Source: Clostridioides difficile_D (lineage in GTDB: Bacteria > Bacillota > Clostridia > Peptostreptococcales > Peptostreptococcaceae). Taken from it: a DNA stretch of 64,000 bases. Of the stretch, positions 1-9,734 are shown piece by piece. Each line of letters opens with the position of its first letter. Within the stretch, counting starts at the first letter, position 1. The translations under genes and the position numbers were made by a program. The DNA lies in NCBI GenBank assembly GCA_945861085.1, contig OX244046.1, forward strand, positions 992,001 to 1,056,000, read 5' to 3'. The notes under the pieces are model-generated. The model was not told where the DNA came from. It saw only the letters and a program-made list of their open reading frames with translations, and did no database searches.

Positions 1-2
1 AT

Positions 3-641
3 TTTGCTGGTAACTTAACTCTAAATTTAGACAGTAACAATAGGGTAATAAATGTTGGAAATAATTTGGGTAAATTCCCTAGAGCAAATATATGTATGGA
101 AACGTATATTATGAAGCGTGAAGATTTTGTTGAATGTATATATAATATTGTAAATAAAGGTAGTTATTGTTATTTAGAAGAATTCATTATTGAAGAAGCA
201 GAAAACATGAAAATAGGAGCTTATGAATATACAGGCTATCTAAAATGTGTAAATTCTGTTGAATCATATTTTGAAATGAGCAAAGATTTATTAAATTTAG
301 AAGTTGCTGATGAATTATTGTATTCTGAAAGAAAGATATTTACAAAAGAAAAGAATGAATCTCCTACAATTTATACAGATAGTGCTAAAGTAGAAAATAG
401 CTTTATAGCATCTGGTTGTTTAATTGAAGGTACTGTAAAAGATAGTATCATATTTAGAAAGGTCAATGTTGAAAAAGGAACAGTTATAGAAAACTCAATA
501 GTAATGCAAAATTGTGTAATAAAGTCAAATGCAAAATTATACAATGCAATATTAGATAAAAATACAAGTGTATCAAATGGGAAAGAGTTAAGAGGAGATG
601 AAAAATATCCTCTTGTAGTAGAAAAGAATACAAATATATAA
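3..641 (+). CDS. glgD: Glucose-1-phosphate adenylyltransferase-like subunit GlgD (3' part; start lies before the window)
   Basis: The reading frame is open from the first bases of the window, so this is the C-terminal 212 residues of a gene that starts upstream. The fragment ends in left-handed beta-helix hexapeptide-type repeats (residues such as ASGCLIEGTVKDSIIF and ENSIVMQNCVIKS), as in the C-terminal domain of ADP-glucose pyrophosphorylases. GlgD is the non-catalytic or regulatory partner of GlgC in Firmicutes and supports ADP-glucose formation for glycogen. It is followed 28 bp later by glgA, which supports GlgD over an unrelated acyl/nucleotidyl transferase. The catalytic domain cannot be inspected here, so GlgC versus GlgD rests on the divergent C-terminus and family gene order. 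Confidence 0.88.
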   Translation, partial: FAGNLTLNLDSNNRVINVGNNLGKFPRANICMETYIMKREDFVECIYNIVNKGSYCYLEEFIIEEAENMKIGAYEYTGYLKCVNSVESYFEMSKDLLNLEVADELLYSERKIFTKEKNESPTIYTDSAKVENSFIASGCLIEGTVKDSIIFRKVNVEKGTVIENSIVMQNCVIKSNAKLYNAILDKNTSVSNGKELRGDEKYPLVVEKNTNI

Positions 642-669
642 ATAAATTTTTTAGAAGGGGGAATGACTA

Positions 670-2112
670 ATGAAAGTTTTTTATGTAACAGCAGAGTGTT
701 GGCCCTTTGCAAAAACTGGAGGATTAGGAGATGTTTCTTATGCATTGCCTAAAGAATTAAAAAAAGAAGGTGTAGATGTAAGGGTGATAATGCCTAAATA
801 TTCAACTATACCAAGTTATTTAAAAGATCAACTAAAAGAAATAGCTGTGTTTAGTGTACGTGTTGGATGGAGAAATCAATATTGCGGTCTTTTAGAAATG
901 GAATTAGATGGTGTAAAATTTTACTTTATAGATAATGAATTTTATTTTAGAAGAGAAGATGAAAAAAAGAGCATCTATGGGTATGGAGATGATGCAGAAA
1001 GGTATACTTTCTTTACAGATGCTGTCTTAGAAGCTATAAGTAGAATTGATTTTTATCCAGATGTAATACATATAAATGATTGGCATACAGGTATGTTACC
1101 ATTAATTGTAAAAGAAAGATATGCAACCCTTGAGGGGTATAAAAATATAAAAACTATGTATACTATACATAATCTGCAATATCAAGGTGTGTTTGATAAG
1201 TATGTTTTAGATGATATATTGGACTTACCTCAAAAATACTTTGATAATGGAGATATAGAATATTATGGTTCAATAAATTTTATGAAAGCTGGAATAAATT
1301 TTGCAGACAAAATTATAACTGTTAGTCCTACTTATGCAAATGAAATACAAACACCTTTTTATGGTGAACAATTAGATGGACTACTTAGAAAAGAATCAGA
1401 AAAATTAAAAGGTATATTAAATGGTATAGATTATGATTTAAACGACCCTGCAAAAGATAAAGATATATTTGTTCATTATGATGTAGATTCTATTGATAAA
1501 AAGATAGAAAATAAATTGAGATTACAAGATATATTGGGACTTAAAAAAGATTCATCTATTCCATTGATAGGTATAGTTTCAAGATTAGTTTCTCAAAAAG
1601 GATTTGATTTAATAGCGTATATGATGCCTGAACTTATGAGAGAAGATTTACAGATTGTTATTTTAGGAACTGGAGAGCATCAATATCAGTCAATGTTCAA
1701 TTATTATGATTCTAATTTTTCAGATAAAGTATCAGCTAGAATTACTTTTAATTCATCATTGGCTCAGCAGATATATGCTGCAAGTGATATGTTCTTAATG
1801 CCATCACTATTTGAGCCTTGTGGTATAGGGCAAATGTTGGCTATGAGATATGGTTCTTTGCCAATAGTTAGAGAAACTGGAGGGCTTAAAGATACTGTAA
1901 TACCTTATAATAAGTTTACTGGTGAAGGTAATGGATTTAGTTTTAAAAATTACAATGCTCATGAGATGTTTTTCTGTTTGAAAAATGCAATCAAAGTGTT
2001 CAAAGATAAAGAAAAATGGATGAAATTAGTTGAAAATGCAATGAACACAGATAATAGTTGGAAAAAATCAGCTAAGGAGTATATAGAAACATATAAAGAC
2101 ATATGTGATTAA
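670..2112 (+). CDS. glgA: Glycogen synthase (ADP-glucose type), GT5
   Basis: This 480-aa protein transfers glucose from ADP-glucose to the non-reducing end of an alpha-1,4-glucan in the cytoplasm. The N-terminal Rossmann domain carries the ADP-glucose-binding KTGGL motif at residues 15-19. The second domain has the GT5 motif SLFEPCGIGQMLAMRYG followed by RETGGLKDTV. Length is normal for the family. An AGAAGGGGG ribosome site sits just before the ATG. It lies between glgD and glgP, and its stop overlaps the open reading frame of glgP, so the genes are co-transcribed and probably translationally coupled. Nothing looks broken. Confidence 0.97.
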   Translation: MKVFYVTAECWPFAKTGGLGDVSYALPKELKKEGVDVRVIMPKYSTIPSYLKDQLKEIAVFSVRVGWRNQYCGLLEMELDGVKFYFIDNEFYFRREDEKKSIYGYGDDAERYTFFTDAVLEAISRIDFYPDVIHINDWHTGMLPLIVKERYATLEGYKNIKTMYTIHNLQYQGVFDKYVLDDILDLPQKYFDNGDIEYYGSINFMKAGINFADKIITVSPTYANEIQTPFYGEQLDGLLRKESEKLKGILNGIDYDLNDPAKDKDIFVHYDVDSIDKKIENKLRLQDILGLKKDSSIPLIGIVSRLVSQKGFDLIAYMMPELMREDLQIVILGTGEHQYQSMFNYYDSNFSDKVSARITFNSSLAQQIYAASDMFLMPSLFEPCGIGQMLAMRYGSLPIVRETGGLKDTVIPYNKFTGEGNGFSFKNYNAHEMFFCLKNAIKVFKDKEKWMKLVENAMNTDNSWKKSAKEYIETYKDICD

Positions 2113-2125
2113 AGGAGTGGTTTTT

Positions 2126-4546
2126 TTGGTAACAATAAGCAAAAAGAAATTCAAGCAAAAATTTGAAGTGAAAATGTATAGCTTATATGCACAATCTATC
2201 AAGGAAGCTACTGATGAACAATTGTTAAATGTATTATGTAGTCTACTGAAAGATGAAATAGCAAAAAAATGGGTTGCTACAAAGTTGGATAAGAAAAAAG
2301 AAGTTTATTATTTTAGTTTGGAATTTTTAATAGGAAGGCAATTAAAATCTAACTTACTAAATTTAGATATTGAAGAAGAAGTTAGAGAAGGTTTATCAGA
2401 GTTAGGAATTAACTTAGATGATTTAATTGAAGCTGAAGTAGACCCAGCCTTAGGAAATGGTGGTCTTGGTAGATTAGCAGCTTGCTTTTTAGATTCTATG
2501 GCATCTTTGAATATAAGTGGTCAAGGATATGGAATAAGATATAAATATGGTCTATTTGAACAAAAATTTGTAAATGGTTATCAGGTAGAAGTACCTGATA
2601 ACTGGCTTATAGAAGGACGATATGCGTGGGAAACTGTAAGACCAAATGAAGCAACAATGGTGAAGTTTGGTGGTGAGGTAGAATTAATCAAGGAAGGTAG
2701 TCATTTAAAAGTAATTCATAAAAACTACCTTCCTGTAATGGCAATGCCTTATGATATACCAATAATAGGATACCAAAATCAATGTATAAATACTTTAAGA
2801 TTGTTTAAAAGTGAAATACCAAAGAGAGATTTTGGTGAACTTACTTCAAATGCTTTAAATTATTCTGGTAGCTATGAAGAGGCTTTAAAACATAAGTATT
2901 ATACTGAGGAAATATCGCAGGTATTGTATCCAGACGATTCAAATTATGCAGGCAAGTTATTGAGATTAAAACAAGAATACTTTTTTGTAAGTGCAGGGAT
3001 ACAAGATATAATAAGAAAATATAAAAAGAATAAATTTAATATCACTAATTTATTTGATAAGGTAGCAATTCATATAAATGATACACATCCTACCTTATGT
3101 ATACCAGAACTTATGAGAATTTTGCTTGATGAAGAAGACCTATCTTGGGACGAAGCATGGGAAATAACTAAAAAAACAGTATCTTATACTAATCATACTA
3201 TAATGTCAGAAGCAATGGAAAAATGGCCTGTAAGTATGATGAAAGAACTATTACCTAGAATTTATATGATAATAGAAGAAATAAATAGAAGGTATGTAGA
3301 GGAATTAAATAATAAAGGGTATGACCAAGATAGAATAAAAAGAATGAGTATAATAGACTGGGACAACATCAACATGGCAAACTTATGTATTGTCACAAGT
3401 CACAGTGTAAATGGAGTTGCTAAGCTTCATACTCATATTCTTGAAACTGAGGTATTGAAAGATTTCTATCAAGATGAGCCAAATAAATTTAATAATAAGA
3501 CTAATGGAATTGCACATAGACGATGGCTTATAAGTTCAAATCCCCAACTTAGTAATTTAATTACAGATTTAATTGGTGATTCGTGGAAGAAGGATACTTT
3601 GCAGTTAAAAAACATTGAAAAATTTAAAAATGATTCTTCTGTTTTACAGAGACTTGATGATATAAAATACAATAATAAAGTAAATTTAGCAAAGTTTATA
3701 AAAGGTAAATACGATTTAAATATAGACCCAAGTTCAATATTTGATGTTCAGGTTAAGAGATTACATGCGTATAAAAGACAGTTGTTAAATATATTTAATG
3801 TACTTCATATGTATCATGAGTTGCTTGATAATCCCAACCTAAATCTTGACCCGAGAACTTTTATATTTGGAGCAAAAGCAGCACCAGGATATTATTTAGC
3901 TAAATGTATAATTAAATTTATAAACTCTGTTGCAACTACTATAAATAATGATGTTAGAGTAAAAGATAAGTTAAAAGTAGTATTTTTAGAGAATTATGGA
4001 GTATCATTAGCAGAGATAATAATACCAGCAGCAAATGTTAGTGAGCAAATTTCAACTACAACAAAGGAAGCATCTGGAACAAGCAATATGAAGTTTATGA
4101 TGAATGGTGCTATAACTTTGGCTACACTTGATGGTGCAAATATAGAGATATGTGAACAAGTAGGTAAAGAAAATATGTTTTTATTTGGGCTTAGTGCAGA
4201 ACAAGTACTAAATTATAATAAGTATGGTGGATATTCTTCACTTGACCTGTATCATTCTAATATGGATATAAAAAGGGTAGTAGATGACTTAATAAATGGA
4301 TTTATTCCAAATTTAGGTGAAGAAGGAAGAAGTATTTATAATGCACTTACTACTTACAATGATGAGTATTTTGTATTAAGAGATTTTGAAAATTATGGTC
4401 AAGCTCAAGCAGATATAAACAGGTTATATAGAGATAAAGAAAAATGGAATACAATGTCTTTAGTTAATATAGCTAATTCAGGATTTTTCTCTTCAGATAG
4501 AACAATTTCTGAGTATGCAAAAGACATTTGGTTTAAAAGGGTGTGA
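2126..4546 (+). CDS. glgP: Glycogen/starch phosphorylase (GT35)
   Basis: This protein releases glucose-1-phosphate from the ends of alpha-1,4-glucans using phosphate and a PLP cofactor. The PLP lysine is in TSNMKFMMNGA (about residue 656), and the family blocks DPALGNGGLGRLAACFLDS and VQVKRLHAYKRQLLN are present. The open frame extends back to a GTG at 2105 inside glgA. However, AGGAG at 2113-2117 is spaced correctly for the TTG at 2126, so I chose that start (806 aa, a usual length). It is the degradative partner of glgA in the same operon, so synthesis and mobilisation are encoded together. Confidence 0.95.
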   Translation: MVTISKKKFKQKFEVKMYSLYAQSIKEATDEQLLNVLCSLLKDEIAKKWVATKLDKKKEVYYFSLEFLIGRQLKSNLLNLDIEEEVREGLSELGINLDDLIEAEVDPALGNGGLGRLAACFLDSMASLNISGQGYGIRYKYGLFEQKFVNGYQVEVPDNWLIEGRYAWETVRPNEATMVKFGGEVELIKEGSHLKVIHKNYLPVMAMPYDIPIIGYQNQCINTLRLFKSEIPKRDFGELTSNALNYSGSYEEALKHKYYTEEISQVLYPDDSNYAGKLLRLKQEYFFVSAGIQDIIRKYKKNKFNITNLFDKVAIHINDTHPTLCIPELMRILLDEEDLSWDEAWEITKKTVSYTNHTIMSEAMEKWPVSMMKELLPRIYMIIEEINRRYVEELNNKGYDQDRIKRMSIIDWDNINMANLCIVTSHSVNGVAKLHTHILETEVLKDFYQDEPNKFNNKTNGIAHRRWLISSNPQLSNLITDLIGDSWKKDTLQLKNIEKFKNDSSVLQRLDDIKYNNKVNLAKFIKGKYDLNIDPSSIFDVQVKRLHAYKRQLLNIFNVLHMYHELLDNPNLNLDPRTFIFGAKAAPGYYLAKCIIKFINSVATTINNDVRVKDKLKVVFLENYGVSLAEIIIPAANVSEQISTTTKEASGTSNMKFMMNGAITLATLDGANIEICEQVGKENMFLFGLSAEQVLNYNKYGGYSSLDLYHSNMDIKRVVDDLINGFIPNLGEEGRSIYNALTTYNDEYFVLRDFENYGQAQADINRLYRDKEKWNTMSLVNIANSGFFSSDRTISEYAKDIWFKRV

Positions 4547-4550
4547 TTAA

Positions 4551-6416
4551 ATGCAAAATGTAATAGAATATAACTCTTGGGATAAAAATTTTAAGGCTCC
4601 GTTTGGAGCTTTAAAATTTGATGAGGAATTGACCATTTATGTTAAAGTAAATGAGGGATATAATGTCAAGTCTATTTCCCTAGAAATAAATAGAGAAGAA
4701 GAAATGAAAACAATAACTTTAAATGAAGAAGTAGATAATGATAAACTTGGAAAATGCTTTTATGGTAAGATTGAAAAATTTGATAATACAGGTGTTTATT
4801 TTTATTACTTTAGAGTTGAGGTTGAAATAGATGGTTATAAAAAGACCCTATTTTATGGAAAGAATAGAGATAATGGATACTCTTGTGAATATAATTATAA
4901 TGATATTAATAAATATCAAATCACTGTTTACAAAGATTTTAAAGTACCAACATGGTACAAAGAAGGAATACTTTATCATATATTTGTAGATAGGTTCAAT
5001 AATGGGAATCGTAATGGTAAGGTTGATAATCCTAAAAAAAATAGTTTCATATATGGAAATTGGGAAGATATACCTATGTACATAAAGGATAGTCAAGGGG
5101 ATATTATAAGATGGGACTTCCATGGTGGAAATCTAAGAGGAATAATCAATAAACTTGGATACCTAAAAAAATTAGGTGTAAGTATACTATATCTAAGCCC
5201 TATATTTGAAGCCTCTAGTAATCATAAGTATGACACAGGTGACTATAAAAAAATTGACCCAATGTTTGGGGATGAAGATACATTTAAAGAGCTTATTAAT
5301 AAAGCAAAAGAAAAAGATATATCAATAGTATTAGATGGTGTTTTTAGTCATACAGGAGCAGATAGTAAATATTTTAATATGTATGGAAACTATAATAGCT
5401 TAGGAGCATATCAATCAAAGGAATCTCCATATTATTCGTGGTATATGTTTGAAGAATTCCCTCAAAAATATAAAAGTTGGTGGGATGTTAAGACATTACC
5501 AAATATAAATGAATTAGAAAATAGTTATATGGATTATATAATATATGACAAAGATAGTGTTATAAACAAGTGGATAGATATGGGTGTTAAGGGCTGGAGA
5601 TTAGATGTTGCAGACGAATTACCAACTAAGTTTATAAGAGAGCTAAAAAAGGAACTAAAAAAAGCTGATAACGATTCAATTCTTATAGGAGAAGTATGGG
5701 AAGATGCATCAAATAAGATTAGTTATGGTCAAAGAAGAAGTTATCTATTAGGTGAAGAATTAGATTCTGTTATGGGGTATCCTTTTAGAAATAACATGTT
5801 TTCTTTCTTAAAAGGAGAAATTAATTCATGTGAACTTTGTAATAGATATATGCAGATTAAGGAAAATTATCCAAAAGAATCATTTAAGTCTAATTTAAAT
5901 TTAATTGGAACACATGATGTTACAAGAGCTAAAACTGAATTAAATAATGATGGAGATTTAGTGAAGCTTGCTGTAGCTATACAGATGACATTTGAGGGAG
6001 TACCATATATATACTATGGGGATGAAGCAGGTCTTTGTGGAGGTGTCGACCCAGACAATAGAAGAACATATCCATGGAAAAATGAAGATGAAGATATGCT
6101 TAACTTCTATAAGGATATTATAAAAATTAGAAATAAGAATAAACTTTTAAGTTCTGGAAGTACAGAATTCATATATACTAGAAATGACTCTGTGTTTGCC
6201 TTTATTAGATTTAATGAGGACAATGATAGAATAATAATTTTAGTAAATAGAAGTGAGAATATTGAAAGTGTATCATTAAATATAGAAGGAAGTTTTATTG
6301 AGGAAATATCTATAAAGTATAGCTCTAAGAAGGTAAGTAACAGTATACCAATTGAAAATAATAAATTGAAAGTAGATTTAGATTCTAAATCATTTAGAGT
6401 TTTTAAAGTAAATTAA
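4551..6416 (+). CDS. GH13 alpha-glucan hydrolase (neopullulanase/amylopullulanase-like)
   Basis: This 621-aa protein has a beta-rich N-terminal region (about 1-125, CBM34-like), then a GH13 barrel beginning near WYKEGILYHIFVDRFNNG. The catalytic triad is visible: the nucleophile in GWRLDVADE (D352), the acid/base in ILIGEVWED (E381), and the transition-state Asp in LIGTHDVTR (D456). A C-terminal beta domain follows. There is no signal peptide, so it acts in the cytoplasm. It starts 4 bp after glgP and probably hydrolyses or debranches glycogen or limit dextrins. The alpha-1,4 versus alpha-1,6 preference cannot be read from sequence. The same operon position in related genomes is often annotated as amylopullulanase. 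Confidence 0.9.
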   Translation: MQNVIEYNSWDKNFKAPFGALKFDEELTIYVKVNEGYNVKSISLEINREEEMKTITLNEEVDNDKLGKCFYGKIEKFDNTGVYFYYFRVEVEIDGYKKTLFYGKNRDNGYSCEYNYNDINKYQITVYKDFKVPTWYKEGILYHIFVDRFNNGNRNGKVDNPKKNSFIYGNWEDIPMYIKDSQGDIIRWDFHGGNLRGIINKLGYLKKLGVSILYLSPIFEASSNHKYDTGDYKKIDPMFGDEDTFKELINKAKEKDISIVLDGVFSHTGADSKYFNMYGNYNSLGAYQSKESPYYSWYMFEEFPQKYKSWWDVKTLPNINELENSYMDYIIYDKDSVINKWIDMGVKGWRLDVADELPTKFIRELKKELKKADNDSILIGEVWEDASNKISYGQRRSYLLGEELDSVMGYPFRNNMFSFLKGEINSCELCNRYMQIKENYPKESFKSNLNLIGTHDVTRAKTELNNDGDLVKLAVAIQMTFEGVPYIYYGDEAGLCGGVDPDNRRTYPWKNEDEDMLNFYKDIIKIRNKNKLLSSGSTEFIYTRNDSVFAFIRFNEDNDRIIILVNRSENIESVSLNIEGSFIEEISIKYSSKKVSNSIPIENNKLKVDLDSKSFRVFKVN

Positions 6417-6451
6417 ATATGTGAGTTTAGAAAAAATAAATAGAAAAGAAG

Positions 6452-6568
6452 TGGGTGTCTCAAAATGAACTTTTTAGTTGATGAGGCACTCTTTTTTGTA
6501 TGAAATCAAATATATTTTCATCATTTTAACAATGAGAAAAAGGCTTATCTCTATTTTGAGACAACCCA
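6452..6568. repeat. MITE-like element, family 1, copy A
   Basis: This is a 117-bp non-coding unit bounded by inverted repeats: left TGGGTGTCTCAAAAT (6452-6466) and right ATTTTGAGACAACCCA (6553-6568), matching but for a one-base indel. A second copy lies at 23312-23427 with only about seven substitutions across the first 108 bp. Both copies lie just downstream of a stop codon and contain T-runs, so they may also act as terminators. No clear target duplication is visible. The termini look like IS ends, but no transposase is present. Confidence 0.75.
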
Positions 6569-6629
6569 TTTTTGTAAATTATTATAAGAATTTTAGTATT
6601 TCAAAATATTACAAAGAAGTATAAAAAAT

Positions 6630-6643
6630 ATCATAATTGTGAT
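6630..6643. promoter_or_regulatory. Candidate operator upstream of the GntR gene
   Basis: The sequence ATCATAATTGTGAT is a near-perfect palindrome with one mismatched pair. It abuts a -10-like TATTAT at 6643-6648, about 90 bp before the regulator gene. GntR/FCD proteins bind short palindromes of this size and often autoregulate. Assignment to this regulator is inference. Confidence 0.35.
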
Positions 6644-6732
6644 ATTATATAAATTAGTAAGATAAAACTAACCTCTCTACCAAAGTTGTAGGGAGATTTA
6701 ACTTTTATAATCTTAATATGGAGGAACGTCTT

Positions 6733-7371
6733 ATGAAGGTAGATCCACTTACAACTCAAGTATATGACTATATATCAAAAAAAATCCAAAATGGAGAGTA
6801 TGAAGCTAATCAGAGAATTACTGAATCTGAGATTTGTAAATCTATTGGAGTTAGTAGAACACCGGCGAGGGAAGCACTAACGAGATTAGCGGGTGAAAAT
6901 TTACTAGAAAAGATACCTAATAAGGGATTTGTAGTAAAAGAATTTCAAGAAAAGGAAAAATTAGACACCTATTCTGTAATTGGAGCATTGGATGCATTAG
7001 CAGGTTCTTCAGCAGTACAAAATTTAACTGAATCAGACTTAATAAAAATGGAAGAATTAACAGAAATGATGACGGTCTCTATAAAGTATAAAAATTACAA
7101 TAACTATTTAAAATTAAGTAATGAATTTCACGATATATACATAGCTAAATCAGAGAATCAAGTGTTAATAAATCTATTGAACTCTTTAAGATATAATTTT
7201 ATGTCAAAGTCATATACTAGTGATAATGAAGATGAGCTATATAAAATGCTGTCATACAGCAATAATCAACATATTGATATAGTAAAATCTATGAGAGAGA
7301 ATGATTTAGAAAATGTTGAAAGAATTTTGAGAGAACATTGGAAAACGATACCTATAGCAGAGATGGGATAA
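6733..7371 (+). CDS. GntR family transcriptional regulator with FCD ligand domain
   Basis: This is a predicted DNA-binding repressor or activator of 212 aa. The N-terminal winged helix (about 5-72) shows the GntR signature SEICKSIGVSRTPAREALTRL. The remaining helical region (about 85-205) has the FCD/FadR arrangement, with the metal-binding-type residues EFHDIYI and a late HIDIVKSM. The open frame reaches an ATG at 6718, but GGAGG at 6720-6724 places the ribosome site for the ATG at 6733, so I used that. It stands alone between the glycogen and polyamine operons with its own terminator. Its ligand and targets are unknown; FCD regulators usually sense organic acids or sugar acids. Confidence 0.88.
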   Translation: MKVDPLTTQVYDYISKKIQNGEYEANQRITESEICKSIGVSRTPAREALTRLAGENLLEKIPNKGFVVKEFQEKEKLDTYSVIGALDALAGSSAVQNLTESDLIKMEELTEMMTVSIKYKNYNNYLKLSNEFHDIYIAKSENQVLINLLNSLRYNFMSKSYTSDNEDELYKMLSYSNNQHIDIVKSMRENDLENVERILREHWKTIPIAEMG

Positions 7372-7407
7372 GAGAAGCTTTTATAAAGTTTCTCTTTATT
7401 TTTTTAT
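7370..7407 (+). terminator. Rho-independent terminator after the GntR gene
   Basis: The stem AGAGAAGCTT / AAGTTTCTCT with a TATA-like loop is followed by a T-rich run. It begins at the stop codon of the regulator. Confidence 0.75.
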
Positions 7408-8058
7408 ATGATTTTTCCATTTTTTGTTAATTATTAAAGTTAAACTAAGAATAAAGTTAATCAAAAATATAAGCAAAAACTCTAAAGTACTATGATAAAA
7501 TAGGGATATTAAGACCAGTATATGTAAATTAAGAAAATAAATATAATTATTACTCAAAATGGTAGTTTATGAGTATAGATGTAATTAAGTTGTGATATTA
7601 TGAATAAAACAGTGAATATATAAGGAATGTAAAAAAACGATATAAGTTTATAGGCTTTTAATATTATAAATTATTTAAGTAGGGTAGCTGATAATTAACT
7701 ACTCTATTTTTGTTTATAAAAATAGAATTTATTTCATCAATTAAAAAAAATTAATAAATTTTAATATAAAATTAAAATGAAAAAATAGGAAAATTATTTA
7801 GTCTAACTAAACTAGTAATTTTAATATATGAAATAAGAATAATATAAAAGTTTAGTAATAAAATACTTACAAATTAAAAATAGTAAACTCAAAAGCTTAC
7901 TAAATCTCAAAAAAAACAAAAGTACTAAAAAAATAAAAAATAAAAAAGTTTATAAATACTAATTTTTGAAAAAATTAATATAAACAACGAAAAATAAAAA
8001 AGTTTATAAATATTGATATAACTAATGTAGATGTTTTTGTATAACTTCAAAAAAACAC
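7408..8058. other. Long AT-rich gene-free stretch before speA
   Basis: No coding sequence is supported here. The stretch holds a terminator-like hairpin at 7681-7715 (AGGGTAG / CTACTCT then ATTTTTG), which implies a short transcript ending there. It also holds two exact 23-bp copies of an A-rich unit ending GTTTATAAATA (7936-7958 and 7990-8012). The rest is poly-A/T tracts with no recognisable element. Confidence 0.6.
7681..7715 (+). terminator. Orphan terminator-like hairpin
   Basis: The stem AGGGTAG / CTACTCT encloses a roughly 9-nt loop and is followed by ATTTTTGTTT. No gene lies within 300 bp upstream, so it could end a small RNA or a leader transcript. Confidence 0.45.
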
Positions 8059-8087
8059 TTGTAAAAACACTCGAATGTTAATATAAT
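8059..8087 (+). promoter_or_regulatory. SigA-type promoter for the spe operon
   Basis: A -35-like TTGTAA (8059-8064) is separated by 17 bp from a consensus TATAAT (8082-8087). It lies about 100 bp upstream of the speA start, with no other good promoter closer. Confidence 0.6.
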
Positions 8088-8186
8088 AAATATCATGAGT
8101 TTAATAAAAGTAAAAATAAAAAATAGAAATAATAAATAATAAATATTAAAAATATTTGAATATAGAGAGGGGATGAATTCAAAATC

Positions 8187-9662
8187 ATGGATAGTGAGTT
8201 CGCAAATGCAGTTGAATTAAGCTATGAGTGTGCTCCATTATTAGAGTCGCTAAAGGAATACTCAGAAAAAGATATAGCTTGTTTTGATGTACCTGGACAC
8301 GTAAGAAATAGAGGTGTAGATATATTAAATAAATATCTAGGTGAAAATCTCATGAAAATGGATATAAATTCATCACCAACTATGGACAATGTATCTGCCC
8401 CAAATGGAGTTATAAAAAATGCTCAGGATTTGTTAGCACAAGCATATATGGCTGATGAAGCATTCTTTATAACTAATGGAACAACTCAAGCAATACATGC
8501 AATGATTTTAAGTGTGATAAATCCAGGTGAAAAAGTATTACTCCCAAGAAATATACATAAATCAGTGATAAATGCATTAATACTTTGTGGAGGAATACCA
8601 ATATTTATACAACCGGAATTTGATGAACAACTAGGTATAAGTTTAAATATTACTCTTGAAAAAGTTAAAACAGAAATAGAAAAAGATTGTAATATAAAAG
8701 CATTATTTTTTCTTAATCCAACTTACTATGGGGTTTGCGCAGACCTTGAGAGTATTATAGAGCTATGTCATAAAAATAATGTTTTAGTGTTAGTGGATGA
8801 AGCTCATGGTGCTCATTTTCCATTTCATTTAGATTTACCTCCTTCTGCAATAAGCTTGGGAGCTGATATGGTAGCTGTGAGTATACATAAAACTGGAGGA
8901 GCATTAACACAATCTTCAGCGCTTTTATTGAATAGAGACAACGTAAGATTTGAAAAGGTTCTGCAATCAATCAATATGCTACAATCAACATCTGCATCTT
9001 ATTTGCTTATGGCAAGTATAGATGGTGCTAGGGTCAATTTAGTTGAGAATGGGGAAAAGCAATTATCAAAAGCACTGAATTTATCTAGGTATGCAAAATC
9101 TAGATTAAATAAAATTGATGGAATAAAAGTACTATCTACTGAAATATTAAAACAAAAAGGTGCTGACTTTATAGACGAAACAAAATTATGTATAAATGTA
9201 AAAGAATTAAATTTAACTGGATTTGAAGTCTACGATTTATTATATAAAAATTTTTCAATTCAAGTAGAATTAGGAGATTCGTACAATATTCTGGCACTTG
9301 TATCTATTGGGACAAATAAATCAGATATAGATAGATTAGTAAAAGCACTTTCTATAATTTCAAAGGTTTATAGAAAAGAAGCAACATTAAATGAATTTAA
9401 TATGGTTCAAATAAACCCAACTATTAAGCTCAATCCAAGAGAAGCTTTTTATGCACCAAAAGAAAGTGTAGAAATTAATTCGTGTATAGATAGAATTTGT
9501 GGAGAATCAATAATGGCATATCCACCAGGAATACCAATTGTTGCTCCAGGTGAGTTAATAACAAAAGAAATTATGGAATATATTATTTTCTTAAAAAATA
9601 GCAATGCATATCTAACAGATGTGCAAGATAAAAACTTAGATAGAATACTTGTAATAAAATAA
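8187..9662 (+). CDS. speA: Arginine decarboxylase (Orn/Lys/Arg decarboxylase, fold type I, short form)
   Basis: This 491-aa PLP enzyme probably converts arginine to agmatine in the cytoplasm. The PLP lysine is in SIHKTGGALTQSS (K235), preceded by the cofactor-binding DEAHGAHFPFH. A C-terminal decarboxylase domain ends in the typical AYPPGIPIVAPGE. Length matches the SpeA/CadA-like enzymes of Firmicutes. An AGAGGGG ribosome site precedes the ATG with somewhat long spacing. Substrate is inferred from context: speD, speE and the agmatinase gene follow in the same direction, giving the agmatine route to putrescine. Lysine decarboxylation is the alternative reading. Confidence 0.92.
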   Translation: MDSEFANAVELSYECAPLLESLKEYSEKDIACFDVPGHVRNRGVDILNKYLGENLMKMDINSSPTMDNVSAPNGVIKNAQDLLAQAYMADEAFFITNGTTQAIHAMILSVINPGEKVLLPRNIHKSVINALILCGGIPIFIQPEFDEQLGISLNITLEKVKTEIEKDCNIKALFFLNPTYYGVCADLESIIELCHKNNVLVLVDEAHGAHFPFHLDLPPSAISLGADMVAVSIHKTGGALTQSSALLLNRDNVRFEKVLQSINMLQSTSASYLLMASIDGARVNLVENGEKQLSKALNLSRYAKSRLNKIDGIKVLSTEILKQKGADFIDETKLCINVKELNLTGFEVYDLLYKNFSIQVELGDSYNILALVSIGTNKSDIDRLVKALSIISKVYRKEATLNEFNMVQINPTIKLNPREAFYAPKESVEINSCIDRICGESIMAYPPGIPIVAPGELITKEIMEYIIFLKNSNAYLTDVQDKNLDRILVIK

Positions 9663-9734
9663 AGTGATTTATTTTTAGAGGCTAAGAGTTTATTAAATAG
9701 AGTTTATTAAAAATATAAAGGAGTTGGGATTGAA

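Noticed and set aside
371..745. Minus-strand open frame of 124 codons over glgD/glgA
   Set aside because: It lies opposite two well-supported genes, has no ribosome site and its composition is that of an antisense shadow.
7936..8012. CRISPR-like direct repeats before speA
   Set aside because: There are only two copies of an A-rich low-complexity unit, with no regular spacers and no cas genes.
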